From: an uncultured Isosphaeraceae bacterium | Lineage (GTDB): Bacteria > Planctomycetota > Planctomycetia > Isosphaerales > Isosphaeraceae | Assembly (NCBI GenBank): GCA_945957605.1 | Contig: CAMFLR010000005.1 | Coordinates: forward strand, 434,001-498,000 | Length of the DNA stretch: 64,000 bases | Direction of reading: 5' to 3' | Shown: piece after piece, positions 35,229-44,652 of the stretch | Numbering within the stretch: position 1 is the first letter of the stretch | Layout: every line of letters starts with the position of its first letter | Program-made: the position numbers and the translations under genes | The notes under the pieces: model-generated | The model's input: the letters and a program-made list of their open reading frames with translations, nothing else | What the model was told of the DNA's origin: nothing | Databases searched by the model: none

Positions 35229-38200
35229 TTAGTGACCGTTATGAGCCACATGGCCGTTCGCCGGGTTAGGGCCCGGCGGCGGCGTGTAGTTCCCTTCGGA
35301 TTGCGCGTTGGTCGCGCGGCGGTCGGCGAACCATTGGATCACGTAGTAAAACACCGGCGTGAGGAAGATGCCGAAGAAGGTCACGCCAAGCATGCCGCTG
35401 AACACGGCGGTGCCCAGCGTGCGACGCATTTCGGCACCGGCACCTGCGGAAAGCACGAGCGGCACGACGCCGAGGATGAACGCGAACGACGTCATCATGA
35501 TCGGCCGAAGGCGGAGCGATACGGCTTCGAGCGTGGCGTCGTAGCGCTGGACGCCTGCTTCGCGGCGAGATTTCGCGAATTCGACGATCAAGATCGCGTT
35601 CTTACACGCGAGGCCGACGAGCACGACGAAGCCGACCTGCGTGAAGATGTTGATGTCGAGATGCGCGATTTGCACACCGGCGATCGAGCAGAGCAAGCAC
35701 ATTGGCACGACGAGAATAACCGCCAGCGGCAGCGACCAGCTTTCATACTGCGCGGCGAGCACGAGGAAGACGAGGATAACCGCCAGCAAGAACACGAGCA
35801 TGGCGGTTGCGCCGTTTTCGAGCTGCAAGAATGCGAGCTCGGTCCATTCGCTTCGCATCGTCTGCGGCAATTCGGCGTGTGCGAGCGACTGCATCGCAGA
35901 GATTGCCTGGCCCGAGCTGATTCCCGGACCAGGGTTGCCGTTGATCGCCGTCGATGGATACATGTTGTATCGCATGATCAGGTTTGGGCCTGAGCGATCT
36001 TCGATTCGTGCGAGCGAGCCGAACGGAACCATACCGCCGCGCTCGTTGCGAATCTTCAGTTGCTTCAGGTTCTCAATTGCGCGGCGATACTTCGCCTCGC
36101 CCTGCACGTTCACCTGCCAGGTTCGGCCGTACTTGTTGAAGTCGTTGACGTACAGCGAGCCGAGGTAGATTTGAAGCGTGTTGAATAGCTCCGAAACGGA
36201 GATCCCCTTGAGTTTCACGAGGTCGCGATCGATGTCGAGATAGAGCCAGGGCGTATTGGCGCGGAAGCTAGAGAAGAGGTCGCGATTAAACGAGCCGTTG
36301 AACTCGGGATTGTCATTCCCTTCGCGAACCACACGTTCGGTGACGGCTTCGAGTGCTTCGAGACCGCTATCGCTTCGGTCTTCGACGATCATCTTGAAGC
36401 CGCCCGCCGTTCCAAGACCTTCAACTGGCGGTGCGCCGAAGACGGTAACGTCGGCCTCGGTCACCTCGGCTGTGAGAAGCTCTTTGAGCTTCGCGGCAAT
36501 AGCGTCTCCCGATAGGTCGGAAGACTCGCGTTTATGGAACTCTTCGAGCATGACGTACATCGACGCGAAGTTGGGGGCGTTCGCATTGAGGAGCAGCGAC
36601 TGGCCGGCGATTGCCACGGTGTGAGCGACGCCCGGTACCTTGCCGGCGAGGCGTTCGACACGCGTCATGACGGTTTGCGTTTGTTCGACTGAAGCGGCGT
36701 CAGGCATGCGGATGTTGACGAGCAAGAAGCCTTTATCCTGCGAAGGGATAAAGCCCGCCGGCGTGTGCATGAAGCCGTAATACGTGAGGTACAGCAATCC
36801 GCCGTAGCCGATCAGGACGATCAGACTGACGCGCAGGAGAATCGCGACCATTCTCGTGTAGATATTTGTCGCGAACTTGAACGCCACGTTGAATAGGTAA
36901 AAGATCCCTGAGATCAGGCGGTCGATGAGCGGACCGACGAGCCAGCCGCCGATGAATCCCACGCCAGCCGCCGCGACTGCGGGAGCCCACGGGTAGACGG
37001 CGACGAGGTTGACGATTTGCTGGCCCATTCGCGGTAGATATTCGACCGCCAATTCGGTGAGGAACGAGTAGCCGAGGAACGCACCGAGTCCGGAATAAAG
37101 GAAGCGGGGCAACGCTTCATTTCGCACACCGGCCACGCGCGGCTTGAGCAGGAGTGCGGCAAGCGCGGGGCTCAAGGTGAGCGAGTTGAAGGTGGAGATG
37201 AGCGTCGACACGGCGATGGTCAACGCGAACTGGCGGAAGAACTGGCCGACGATCCCGGTGATGAACGCACACGGGACGAACACGGCGGTGAGCACAAGAC
37301 CGATCGCGACGACCGGACCGGACACCTCGTTCATAGCCTGAACGGTGGCATCGCGCGGATTGAGCCCGTGCTCGATATGGTGTTCGACCGCTTCGACCAC
37401 GACGATGGCGTCGTCGACGACGATACCGATCGCGAGCACGAGGCCGAAGAGCGTGAGGTTATTGAGACCGAAGCCGAGTGCCGCCATCGCGGCGAAAGTG
37501 CCGACGATCGCGACCGGCACGGCGATGAGCGGAATGATGGCCGATCGCCAGTTCTGCAGGAAGAGGAGCACCACGATCGACACGAGGATGACGGCATCGC
37601 GGAGGGTATTGAACACCTCTTTGACTGATTCCGTGATGAACGGTGTGGTGTCGTAAACGATCTTGTAGTCGAGTCCGGCGGGGAAGCGATCCTTCAACTC
37701 CGCCATCTTGGCACGGACGCGGGATGCGGTTTCGAGTGCGTTCGAACCAGGGCGTTGATAAATGGAAAGCGCGACGGAGGGCTGGCCGTCGAGCGTACAG
37801 GTTTGGTCGTAAGACTGGGCCCCCTGCTCGATTCGGGCGACGTCGCGAAGACGTACGAGGCGGCCCATCGCGTCGGTTTTGAGGACGATGTTTTCGAACT
37901 GAGACTCGTCGCTCAAGCGGCCGAGAGTGGTCATCGTGTACTGAAGAACCTGGCCTTGAGGCACGGGCGGCTGGCCGATCTGGCCCGCAGCGACCTGGAC
38001 GTTTTGCTGTTCGATGGCGGCGGCGACGTCGGCGGCGGAGAGGTTACGGAAGGCCATTTTCCCGGGGTCGAGCCAGATGCGCATGCTGTAGTCGCGCTGG
38101 CCGAGATAGGAAATGTCGCCCACGCCCGGCAGACGGGCGAGTTCGTCGCGCAATTGAATCGTCGCGTAATTACTTTCGTACAGGTTGTCGAGCGTATTGT

Positions 38201-38639
38201 TCGGCGAGTAGAGGTTGACGATCATCAACGTACTCGGCGACTTCTTCTTCACCGTCACGCCGCGGCGCTTCACGAGGTCGGGCAGAATCGGCTCGGCGAG
38301 TGCTTCCTTGTTCTGCACGAGCACCTGAGCCATGTTCAGGTCGACGCCGAGGCGGAATGTGACCGTCAGGCTGTATGCGCCGTCGTTGGTGCATTGCGAC
38401 GACATATAGAGCATGTTTTCGACGCCGTTGACCTGCTGCTCGATGGGAGCGGCCACGGTGTCGGCGACGGTTTTGGCGTTCGCGCCGGGGTAGATCGCAG
38501 AGATCTCGACGGTGGGTGGCGTGATCTCAGGATACTGCGCGATCGGCAGCGAATTCACTGCGATCCCGCCCGCGAGCGTGATGACGATCGAGAGGACCGA
38601 CGCGAAGATCGGCCGGTCGATGAAGAACTTCGAAAACAT
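35229..38639 (-). CDS. RND efflux permease, second of a tandem pair
   Basis: A 1136-residue inner-membrane proton-driven pump of the HAE1/AcrB family. It starts with SKFFIDRPIFASVLSIVI and has the TM4 acidic pair in GIVVDDAIVVVEA (about residue 405) and the TM10 lysine in GLACKNAILIVEFAK (about 1012), so the proton relay appears intact. It is some 90-100 residues longer than AcrB. The extra part, about residues 500-596 between TM6 and TM7, contains two additional hydrophobic segments. It follows its paralogue after 9 bp and closes the tetR-mfp-rnd-rnd operon. The two may form a mixed trimer like MdtB/MdtC. No outer-membrane channel gene is present in the operon. Confidence 0.95.
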   Translation of the reverse strand: MFSKFFIDRPIFASVLSIVITLAGGIAVNSLPIAQYPEITPPTVEISAIYPGANAKTVADTVAAPIEQQVNGVENMLYMSSQCTNDGAYSLTVTFRLGVDLNMAQVLVQNKEALAEPILPDLVKRRGVTVKKKSPSTLMIVNLYSPNNTLDNLYESNYATIQLRDELARLPGVGDISYLGQRDYSMRIWLDPGKMAFRNLSAADVAAAIEQQNVQVAAGQIGQPPVPQGQVLQYTMTTLGRLSDESQFENIVLKTDAMGRLVRLRDVARIEQGAQSYDQTCTLDGQPSVALSIYQRPGSNALETASRVRAKMAELKDRFPAGLDYKIVYDTTPFITESVKEVFNTLRDAVILVSIVVLLFLQNWRSAIIPLIAVPVAIVGTFAAMAALGFGLNNLTLFGLVLAIGIVVDDAIVVVEAVEHHIEHGLNPRDATVQAMNEVSGPVVAIGLVLTAVFVPCAFITGIVGQFFRQFALTIAVSTLISTFNSLTLSPALAALLLKPRVAGVRNEALPRFLYSGLGAFLGYSFLTELAVEYLPRMGQQIVNLVAVYPWAPAVAAAGVGFIGGWLVGPLIDRLISGIFYLFNVAFKFATNIYTRMVAILLRVSLIVLIGYGGLLYLTYYGFMHTPAGFIPSQDKGFLLVNIRMPDAASVEQTQTVMTRVERLAGKVPGVAHTVAIAGQSLLLNANAPNFASMYVMLEEFHKRESSDLSGDAIAAKLKELLTAEVTEADVTVFGAPPVEGLGTAGGFKMIVEDRSDSGLEALEAVTERVVREGNDNPEFNGSFNRDLFSSFRANTPWLYLDIDRDLVKLKGISVSELFNTLQIYLGSLYVNDFNKYGRTWQVNVQGEAKYRRAIENLKQLKIRNERGGMVPFGSLARIEDRSGPNLIMRYNMYPSTAINGNPGPGISSGQAISAMQSLAHAELPQTMRSEWTELAFLQLENGATAMLVFLLAVILVFLVLAAQYESWSLPLAVILVVPMCLLCSIAGVQIAHLDINIFTQVGFVVLVGLACKNAILIVEFAKSRREAGVQRYDATLEAVSLRLRPIMMTSFAFILGVVPLVLSAGAGAEMRRTLGTAVFSGMLGVTFFGIFLTPVFYYVIQWFADRRATNAQSEGNYTPPPGPNPANGHVAHNGH

Positions 38640-38648
38640 GTGGGCGGC

Positions 38649-41600
38649 TCACTTCTGCTCGACGAGTTGTTCTTCCTCGGCCGGTTGGAGCTCGGGAATC
38701 GGCTCCGGCTTGTGAGGAGGCGGCGGCGTTACGCGCGGGCGGGTCAGCATTTGCTTGACGAGGGCGCGGGCGGGGCGAAGGGAAATCGCTCCCAGCACGA
38801 TCTCGTTGAACTTGATCATGAACCGAGTGTGGAAGATCTTCGATTCACCGAGGTTTTCGATGACGTAGAAGAACACCGGCGTGAGGAAGATGCCGAAGAT
38901 CGTCACGCCGACCATGCCGCTAAACACGGTGGTGCCCAGCGTGCGACGCATTTCGGCACCAGCGCCATAGGACACGATCAGGGGCACGACGCCGAGAATG
39001 AAGGCGAGCGAAGTCATGATGATCGGCCGGAGTCGCAGCTTGCAGGCGTCGAGTGTGGCCTGACGAGCCGATTCACCCTCCTCGCGCCGGGCCTTGGCGA
39101 ACTCGACAATCAAGATCGCGTTTTTGCTCGCGAGCCCGACGAGTACGACGAAGCCGATCTGCGTAAAGATGTTAATATCCTGACCGGCGAGTCCCACGCC
39201 GTACACAGCGCTCAGCAAGCACATCGGCACGACGAGGATGATCGCCAAAGGCAACGACCAGCTTTCGTACTGGGCGGCGAGCACCAGGAAGACCATCAGC
39301 ACCGAGATGGCGAAGATGACCATCGCCGTGTTGCCGGCCTGAAGTTCGAGGAACGCGAGCTCGGTCCATTCGACCGCCATATTCGAGCTGAGGTTGTTCT
39401 TGGCGACTTGCTCCATGAGCTTGATCGCCTCGCCCGAGCTGATGCCCGGCGCGGCGGATCCGTTCACGGGCGCGGCGGGGTGCTGGTTGTACCGGGTGAG
39501 GACGAGCGGACCATTTACGACGTTGACGTTGGCGACGGTTCCGAGCGGTACCATTGCACCGTCGGCATTGCGCACTTTCAGGTGGCGAGCATCGTCGACG
39601 TGGTTACGATAATTCGGTTCGGCCTGGACGACGACCTGCCAGGTACGCCCGAAAAGATTGATGTCATTCACATAGACCGAGCCGAGGTAGATGCGCAACG
39701 TGTCGAAGAGGTCGCGCGTACTGACTTTGCGTACCAGGGCCTGAGTGCGATCGACGTCGACATAGAGCGAAGGAACATTCGCACGGAAGACCGAAGTCAG
39801 GCCGACGAGGCTGGGGAGCGCGGTCGTCTGGCCTTCTTTCAAGGGCTGAACTTCTTCCTTCGCCTTGGCCACGTAGGCTTCAGTTTCTCTTTGAAGCTCC
39901 TGAGGAGTAACGTCGCCAATATCCTCGACCATGATCTTGAAACCGCCTGCGCGGCCGACGCCGCGGACGGGAGGCGGTCCGAGCACGGTTATGATCGCAT
40001 CGGGGAATGCGGCTTTGAACTTCTTGTCCAGCTCGGTGCGGATTGAGTCGCTCGATAGCGACATCAGGCGTTCGGTGCCGTCGGGATTCTTGATCTTCAC
40101 TGGCTCGCGGCGGTTGGCGAAGCTATCGAGCATCACGAACATCGAACCAAAGTTCGAGCCGTTGGCGCTCAAAAGCATCGACTGACCGGCCATGGTCTGC
40201 GAATGCTTGATGCCTGGCGTACCGGGGTACGCGGGATCGCCGGGCTTGCCACGGGCGATGAGTTCCATCTGCTTCATGACCACGCGCGTCCGCTCGGCGG
40301 CGGCAGCGTCGGGCATTTGCAGGTTGATCATCAAGTAGCCCATATCTTGCGATGGGATGAAGCCCGTCGGCGTTTTGCTGAACTGGTCGTACGTGACATA
40401 AAGGAGCCCGACGTAACCGACGAGGACTAATATGCTAACGCGTAAAAGTCCGCCGATGATCATGCCGTAAACGCTGGTGCCCATGCGGAACGCAGCGTTG
40501 AAGATGCGGAAGAACGTCGAGAGCAGGAAGTCGACAGGTGTGGCAACCAACCAACCGACGACGGCACCCGCTAGCCCGATGAGGCAAGATGCGATCAGCG
40601 GCGCTTTCTCTCCGACTCGCGCGGCAAGACCTGGTACGAGATGGAGCAGGCGTTCTGTGAGAGGCTCGCCCAGCATGAAATAGGCAAGAACACCGCCCAG
40701 CGCGATATAAGCGATACGGGGCAGAGCTTGTTTGCGTTTGTTCGAGTGGTCATGCGGTCTGAGTAGCAGTGCTGTCAGCGCGGGGCTGAGCGTGAGCGAG
40801 TTGAACGCCGAGATGATCGTTGAAACGGCGATCGTCAAAGCGAATTGCCGGAAGAACTGGCCGACGATCCCTGAAATAAAGGCGCACGGCACGAACACCG
40901 CCGTGAGCACGAGGCCGATGGCGATGACCGGTCCCGACACCTCTTCCATCGCACGGACCGTCGCCTCGCGCGGTGCGAGGCCGTGTTCAATATGATGTTC
41001 GACCGCTTCGACCACGACGATGGCGTCGTCGACGACGATACCAATCGCGAGCACAAGGCCGAATAGCGTCAGGTTATTGAGGCTGAAGCCAAGCATCGCC
41101 ATGACTGCGAAGGTACCGATAATTGCAACCGGCACGGCGATGAGCGGAATGATGGCCGAACGCCAGTTTTGAAGGAACAGAAGCACGACGATCGCGACGA
41201 GGATGATCGCCTCGCGCAATGTCTTGAACACTTCTTCGATCGATTCACGAATGAACGGCGTGGTGTCGTAGCGGGTTTCGTAGATCAGGCCGGGCGGGAA
41301 GTCGACGGCAAGCTCGTTCATCTTGGCACGAACGATGTCGGCGGTGTCGAGCGCATTGGCGTCGGGCAACTGGAAGATCGCCATGCTGACCGAGGGCTTG
41401 CCATTGACGATACATTCGATGTCTTGATTCTTGGCACCAAGCTCGATGCGGGCGACGTCCTTCAAGCGAACGAGCCGGCCTTCCGTGCCGGTCTTCACCA
41501 CAATGCGTTCAAACTGCTCGACGTCGGTGAGCCGCCCCAGCGTGCTGAGTGGAATCTGGCGGTTCTGGCCGTTGGGAACGGGTTGCTGACCGATCTGGCC

Positions 41601-42254
41601 GGCAGCGACGTGCAGGTTTTGTTCGCGGAGTGAGCGGACAACGTCGCCCGCTTGCATGTTGCGAGCGGCGAGCTTATCGGGATCGAGCCAGACGCGCATG
41701 CTGTAGTCGCGCTGACCGAGCATCGTCACGTCGCTGACGCCCGGCAGACGCGCGAGTTCGTCCTTCACCTGCAGCAGCGCGTAGTTGCTGATGAAGAGCT
41801 GATCGTACTTGTTTTCCGGCGAGTTGAGGGCGATCGACATGAGAATGTCGGGCGCCTTCTTTTTGACGTTCACGCCGGTTTGCTTGATGACGTCGGGCAA
41901 GAGCGGAACGGCGAGGCTCACGCGGTTTTGCACGAGCACCTGCGCCATGTTCAAGTTCATGCCGTGCTTGAACGTGACGGTGAGATTATAGGCACCGTCG
42001 TTCGTGCACTGCGACGACATGTAGAGCATGTCGTCGACGCCGTTGACCTGCTGTTCAATGGGCGTTGCCACGGTCTGCGATACGTCTTTGGCCGACGCAC
42101 CCGGGTATGTGCAATCGACCTGAACGACGGGCGGCGAGATCGGCGGATAAAGCGCGATGGGGAGCGCAAATAACGCGATGCCGCCGGCGAGCGTGATGAC
42201 GATCGACAGAACCGTGGCAAAGATCGGGCGATCGATGAAGAAACGCGAGATCAA
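38649..42254 (-). CDS. RND efflux permease, first of a tandem pair (TTG start)
   Basis: A 1201-residue HAE1/AcrB-family permease closely related to the following gene. The start codon is TTG at 42254: it begins the conserved ISRFFIDRPIFATVLSIVI and has a consensus ribosome site 8 nt upstream. Proton-relay residues are present (GIVVDDAIVVVEA near 408; GLASKNAILIVEFAK near 1043). The same kind of extra hydrophobic insertion as in the paralogue lies at about 505-595, and the C-terminal tail is longer, ending in a Pro/Glu-rich cytoplasmic stretch. It is preceded by the membrane fusion protein gene (71 bp). A broad-spectrum drug or lipid efflux role is expected from the family. Confidence 0.94.
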   Translation of the reverse strand: MISRFFIDRPIFATVLSIVITLAGGIALFALPIALYPPISPPVVQVDCTYPGASAKDVSQTVATPIEQQVNGVDDMLYMSSQCTNDGAYNLTVTFKHGMNLNMAQVLVQNRVSLAVPLLPDVIKQTGVNVKKKAPDILMSIALNSPENKYDQLFISNYALLQVKDELARLPGVSDVTMLGQRDYSMRVWLDPDKLAARNMQAGDVVRSLREQNLHVAAGQIGQQPVPNGQNRQIPLSTLGRLTDVEQFERIVVKTGTEGRLVRLKDVARIELGAKNQDIECIVNGKPSVSMAIFQLPDANALDTADIVRAKMNELAVDFPPGLIYETRYDTTPFIRESIEEVFKTLREAIILVAIVVLLFLQNWRSAIIPLIAVPVAIIGTFAVMAMLGFSLNNLTLFGLVLAIGIVVDDAIVVVEAVEHHIEHGLAPREATVRAMEEVSGPVIAIGLVLTAVFVPCAFISGIVGQFFRQFALTIAVSTIISAFNSLTLSPALTALLLRPHDHSNKRKQALPRIAYIALGGVLAYFMLGEPLTERLLHLVPGLAARVGEKAPLIASCLIGLAGAVVGWLVATPVDFLLSTFFRIFNAAFRMGTSVYGMIIGGLLRVSILVLVGYVGLLYVTYDQFSKTPTGFIPSQDMGYLMINLQMPDAAAAERTRVVMKQMELIARGKPGDPAYPGTPGIKHSQTMAGQSMLLSANGSNFGSMFVMLDSFANRREPVKIKNPDGTERLMSLSSDSIRTELDKKFKAAFPDAIITVLGPPPVRGVGRAGGFKIMVEDIGDVTPQELQRETEAYVAKAKEEVQPLKEGQTTALPSLVGLTSVFRANVPSLYVDVDRTQALVRKVSTRDLFDTLRIYLGSVYVNDINLFGRTWQVVVQAEPNYRNHVDDARHLKVRNADGAMVPLGTVANVNVVNGPLVLTRYNQHPAAPVNGSAAPGISSGEAIKLMEQVAKNNLSSNMAVEWTELAFLELQAGNTAMVIFAISVLMVFLVLAAQYESWSLPLAIILVVPMCLLSAVYGVGLAGQDINIFTQIGFVVLVGLASKNAILIVEFAKARREEGESARQATLDACKLRLRPIIMTSLAFILGVVPLIVSYGAGAEMRRTLGTTVFSGMVGVTIFGIFLTPVFFYVIENLGESKIFHTRFMIKFNEIVLGAISLRPARALVKQMLTRPRVTPPPPHKPEPIPELQPAEEEQLVEQK

Positions 42255-42262
42255 GGGCCCAT

Positions 42263-42268
42263 CCTCCC
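42263..42268 (-). promoter_or_regulatory. Shine-Dalgarno site for a TTG start
   Basis: On the minus strand GGGAGG stands 8 nt before TTG 42254. The ATG that overlaps this site runs into a stop after three codons, so TTG is the functional start. Confidence 0.8.
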
Positions 42269-42325
42269 TTTACCAACTCAGGGGGAACCAGACACGGCGA
42301 CGACAACGCTGCGCGGTACGTGCGC

Positions 42326-43663
42326 TCACTCCGCCTTGGGGGCGGCGGGAGCGGCAACCGTGGGCGTGGGGGATGGGGTTGGCTTCGTGGGCGCGGCAGG
42401 CGTCCCCTTGCCTGCGCCACCGAGGAGCACCGGGTTCACCGGCAATTTGTAATCACGCAGGCTCTGAACGCCTTCAGCAACGATCCGGACCTTTTCGCCC
42501 GGCTTCAGGCCGCTCGTAACAATCTGCATACCTTCGTAGTCGCCACCGACGACCACGTCGCGCTTTTCGAGCTTGTTTTCGTTGTTGACCACCAGAATGA
42601 ACTTCTTGCTCTGCTCGTTGCTGATGGCGTTCACAGGAACGAGAACGGCGGGGTGCGGGTCGCCGATGGGCATGCGGATCTTGACCGCGAGGCCAGGCGT
42701 GAACATGCGGGTCTTTGAGGTCGCGGCCATCGGGTTCGCGATGATCGCACGCACGCGCAGAGTGCCCGTGCTGACGTCGATGTGGTTATCGCTGAAGTTG
42801 ATGACGGCCTTGTGCGGATATTCCTGCTTGTCCATCATCGTGCCCGCACTGTCGGAGCCGCCCGAGCGCTCGTCGAACAGACCGATGAAGACCGGCCATT
42901 CGACCATCGACCGCGGCTTGAGCTTCTCGTCGAGAATCAGGCGGCGAAGGCGAAGAACGGTGCGTTCGTCAATGTCGAAGTTCACATACATCGGGTCGAG
43001 TGCAACAACGGTTGTGAGCAGCGTGTCGTCGGCACGAACGAGGTTACCGGGGTCGACCATGCGGCGGCTGAGGCGGCCGGCGATGGGAGATGTCACCTTC
43101 GTGAAATTCAGGTTGAGCTTGGCGAGATCGTTTTCGGCACGGGCGCTGGCGAGCGTACCGGCGGCTTCGGCGTAGTCGCCTGAAACGCGGTCATATTCTT
43201 CGCGCGGCATCACTTCGCGGGAGATAAGGCTCTGGGCACGCTTGAAGTCAAGCTCGAGCCGCTTGTAGTGGGCTTCGTTCTGGACGACGAGTGCGTCGGT
43301 GCGGTTGGCGGCGGCCTGATAGGAGCGCGGGTCGATCTCGAACAGAACGGTGTTTTCGGTGATCTCGGTACCGTCCTGGAAGTTCACCTTGTCGAGATAG
43401 CCGGTCACGCGCGCCCGGATTTCGACCGATTTCACAGCCTCGAACTGGCCGACGAAGTCTTCGAAGTCGGTCACTTCCTTTTCGGCCTGGAAGGTGTATT
43501 TCACCGTCCGGATAGCCTCTTCCTTCTTCTTCTCGGTCGCCCCGATGGCGCCTTGCGAAGTGGAATGACAGCCCGACGCGACGAAGATTGGAACCAGGGC
43601 CGAAGCGGTAAGGGCGAGCAACCTCAGGCCACGTGCGGGCTTGCGATGAGTCGGGAGGTCCAT
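42326..43663 (-). CDS. RND membrane fusion (periplasmic adaptor) lipoprotein
   Basis: A 445-residue adaptor protein that links an RND pump to an outer-membrane channel. The N terminus has a hydrophobic stretch ending in a lipobox-like VASGC (C32), so it is probably a lipoprotein. Typical segments follow: SVEIRARVTGYLDKVNFQDGTEI (lipoyl half), an alpha-hairpin (about 115-185), TKVTSPIAGRLSRRMVDPGNLV (second lipoyl half), DPMYVNFDIDERT (beta-barrel) and the membrane-proximal GLKPGEKVRIVAEGVQSLRDY. The C terminus is an Ala/Pro/Thr linker. It is the second gene of the operon, 66 bp after tetR and 71 bp before the first permease. Confidence 0.94.
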   Translation of the reverse strand: MDLPTHRKPARGLRLLALTASALVPIFVASGCHSTSQGAIGATEKKKEEAIRTVKYTFQAEKEVTDFEDFVGQFEAVKSVEIRARVTGYLDKVNFQDGTEITENTVLFEIDPRSYQAAANRTDALVVQNEAHYKRLELDFKRAQSLISREVMPREEYDRVSGDYAEAAGTLASARAENDLAKLNLNFTKVTSPIAGRLSRRMVDPGNLVRADDTLLTTVVALDPMYVNFDIDERTVLRLRRLILDEKLKPRSMVEWPVFIGLFDERSGGSDSAGTMMDKQEYPHKAVINFSDNHIDVSTGTLRVRAIIANPMAATSKTRMFTPGLAVKIRMPIGDPHPAVLVPVNAISNEQSKKFILVVNNENKLEKRDVVVGGDYEGMQIVTSGLKPGEKVRIVAEGVQSLRDYKLPVNPVLLGGAGKGTPAAPTKPTPSPTPTVAAPAAPKAE

Positions 43664-43729
43664 GGCAGAAGATCTCGCGGTGGGAGGGTGATTCGAGGAT
43701 TGAATGGGCGGTGTGGTCGGACGCTTCGG

Positions 43730-44452
43730 TTACGCGGCTCCCTCGCCTTTAGCCTTGGCTCGGGCGTGCGGCCTGCTTTTGCACGGCGTGGAGACTTCAA
43801 ATGGAGGCGTAAGGAGGCGTTTACGTTCGCTTGCGGTCAGAATTCCATTGAAAACAATGTCGAGGATGTCTTTTGCCTGACACTCGGCCGATTTTTCGGT
43901 TCCCCGAAAAAAGTTGACGAACATGGTGCCGTACAGCAGGTAATTCATGCAGTCGCGAATCTGGTCGACCGGCATATCGCGGATCCGGCCCGCTTCAATC
44001 AGGCCGCGGTAGAGCTCTCGCCAGTGGTGTGCGTTGCGGTCGCGATGCTCGAAGTAGGTCGGTTTCTTGCGATCGCGAAAGAGAGCGCGTTCCTGAATCA
44101 ACAACTCGACGTATTCTGGGTGAGCGCCAAAAAAGTCGAGATAGGCCCAAACAGCCCGCCGAATTCGCTCGAGCGGGTCGGTCTCGCCGTGACTGCTGGC
44201 TTCCATTCGCTCCCAGAGGAGCGTCATTACCCGGTCGACTGCGGCGAGGAAAAGCTCCCGCTTGCTCGCGAAGCAGCGGTAGATCGTCCCCTTCCCTACG
44301 CCGAGATGATCGGCGAGAGCCTGGGTGTCGGTGTCGTTGTAGCCGTGTTGCGCAAAAAGAGATGTGGCGGCCAAGAGGATTTCCTCTCGCCGATTTCCAC
44401 CCCCCGTTTGCGCCGATGCGTCTCCCGGCGAGACGCCAAAACCCGGCTTCAT
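43730..44452 (-). CDS. TetR-family transcriptional regulator of the efflux operon
   Basis: A 240-residue regulator. ATG 44452 is preceded by GGGGGGAGG at good spacing; the longer frame reads through the promoter and operator and is rejected. The N-terminal helix-turn-helix is plain: RREEILLAATSLFAQHGYNDTDTQALADHLGVGKGTIYRCFASKRELFLAAVDRVM, cited here only as the span of about residues 20-75. The rest is the helical ligand-binding domain, followed by a basic Arg/Lys-rich tail. Position at the head of an mfp-rnd-rnd operon and the palindrome over its own transcription start indicate that it represses the operon and itself until an exported compound binds. Confidence 0.92.
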   Translation of the reverse strand: MKPGFGVSPGDASAQTGGGNRREEILLAATSLFAQHGYNDTDTQALADHLGVGKGTIYRCFASKRELFLAAVDRVMTLLWERMEASSHGETDPLERIRRAVWAYLDFFGAHPEYVELLIQERALFRDRKKPTYFEHRDRNAHHWRELYRGLIEAGRIRDMPVDQIRDCMNYLLYGTMFVNFFRGTEKSAECQAKDILDIVFNGILTASERKRLLTPPFEVSTPCKSRPHARAKAKGEGAA

Positions 44453-44494
44453 CGACTCGCCTCCCCCCTGTTCCGCTTCGGCATGCGTTGCGGA

Positions 44495-44510
44495 CGGACT
44501 GGTCAGTCCG
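44495..44510. promoter_or_regulatory. Palindromic operator for the TetR regulator
   Basis: CGGACTGGTCAGTCCG is a 7+2+7 perfect palindrome. It begins 6 nt downstream of the predicted -10 box, so it covers the expected transcription start of the tetR operon. A core of the form GACTGGTCAGTC is common among operators of TetR-family efflux repressors. Confidence 0.78.
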
Positions 44511-44516
44511 AGGGGT

Positions 44517-44545
44517 ATGGTACGCGCGTGACATACCCAAGTCAA
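44517..44545 (-). promoter_or_regulatory. Sigma-70-type promoter of the tetR-mfp-rnd-rnd operon
   Basis: On the minus strand TTGACT (44545-44540) and TACCAT (44522-44517) are 17 nt apart. A 7-bp inverted repeat, GGGTATG/CATACCC (44513-44519 and 44532-44538), lies across the -10 box and the spacer, a possible second binding site. Confidence 0.7.
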
Positions 44546-44590
44546 GGGCGAGGGATCGACGATCCAGAACGCGTTGACCCGTTTTTCAAA

Positions 44591-44624
44591 AAAAGAACGG
44601 CTGAATCGTTTATGACTCAGCCGT
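44591..44624 (-). terminator. Rho-independent terminator of the GntR/PSD1/DUF1501 operon
   Basis: An 8-bp perfect stem (ACGGCTGA at 44597-44604, complement at 44617-44624) is followed on the minus strand by a run of seven T after TC. It lies 29 bp beyond the DUF1501 stop at 44653. Confidence 0.88.
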
Positions 44625-44652
44625 CGTGAAGAACAGGTTAAATCCGGGAGAA

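Noticed and set aside
37755..40046. Open plus-strand frame of 763 codons antisense to both RND genes
   Set aside because: It spans the junction of two clearly conserved permease genes, is rich in Asp/Arg/His/Val as expected from reversed GC-rich codons, and has no ribosome site or recognisable domain.
44453..44545. N-terminal extension of the TetR regulator
   Set aside because: The extension starts at the -35 box, covers promoter and operator, and is followed by an ATG with a strong ribosome site.
43268..44629. Open plus-strand frame of 453 codons
   Set aside because: Lies opposite the adaptor and tetR genes and runs across the well-defined promoter and operator; the product has no coherent domain.
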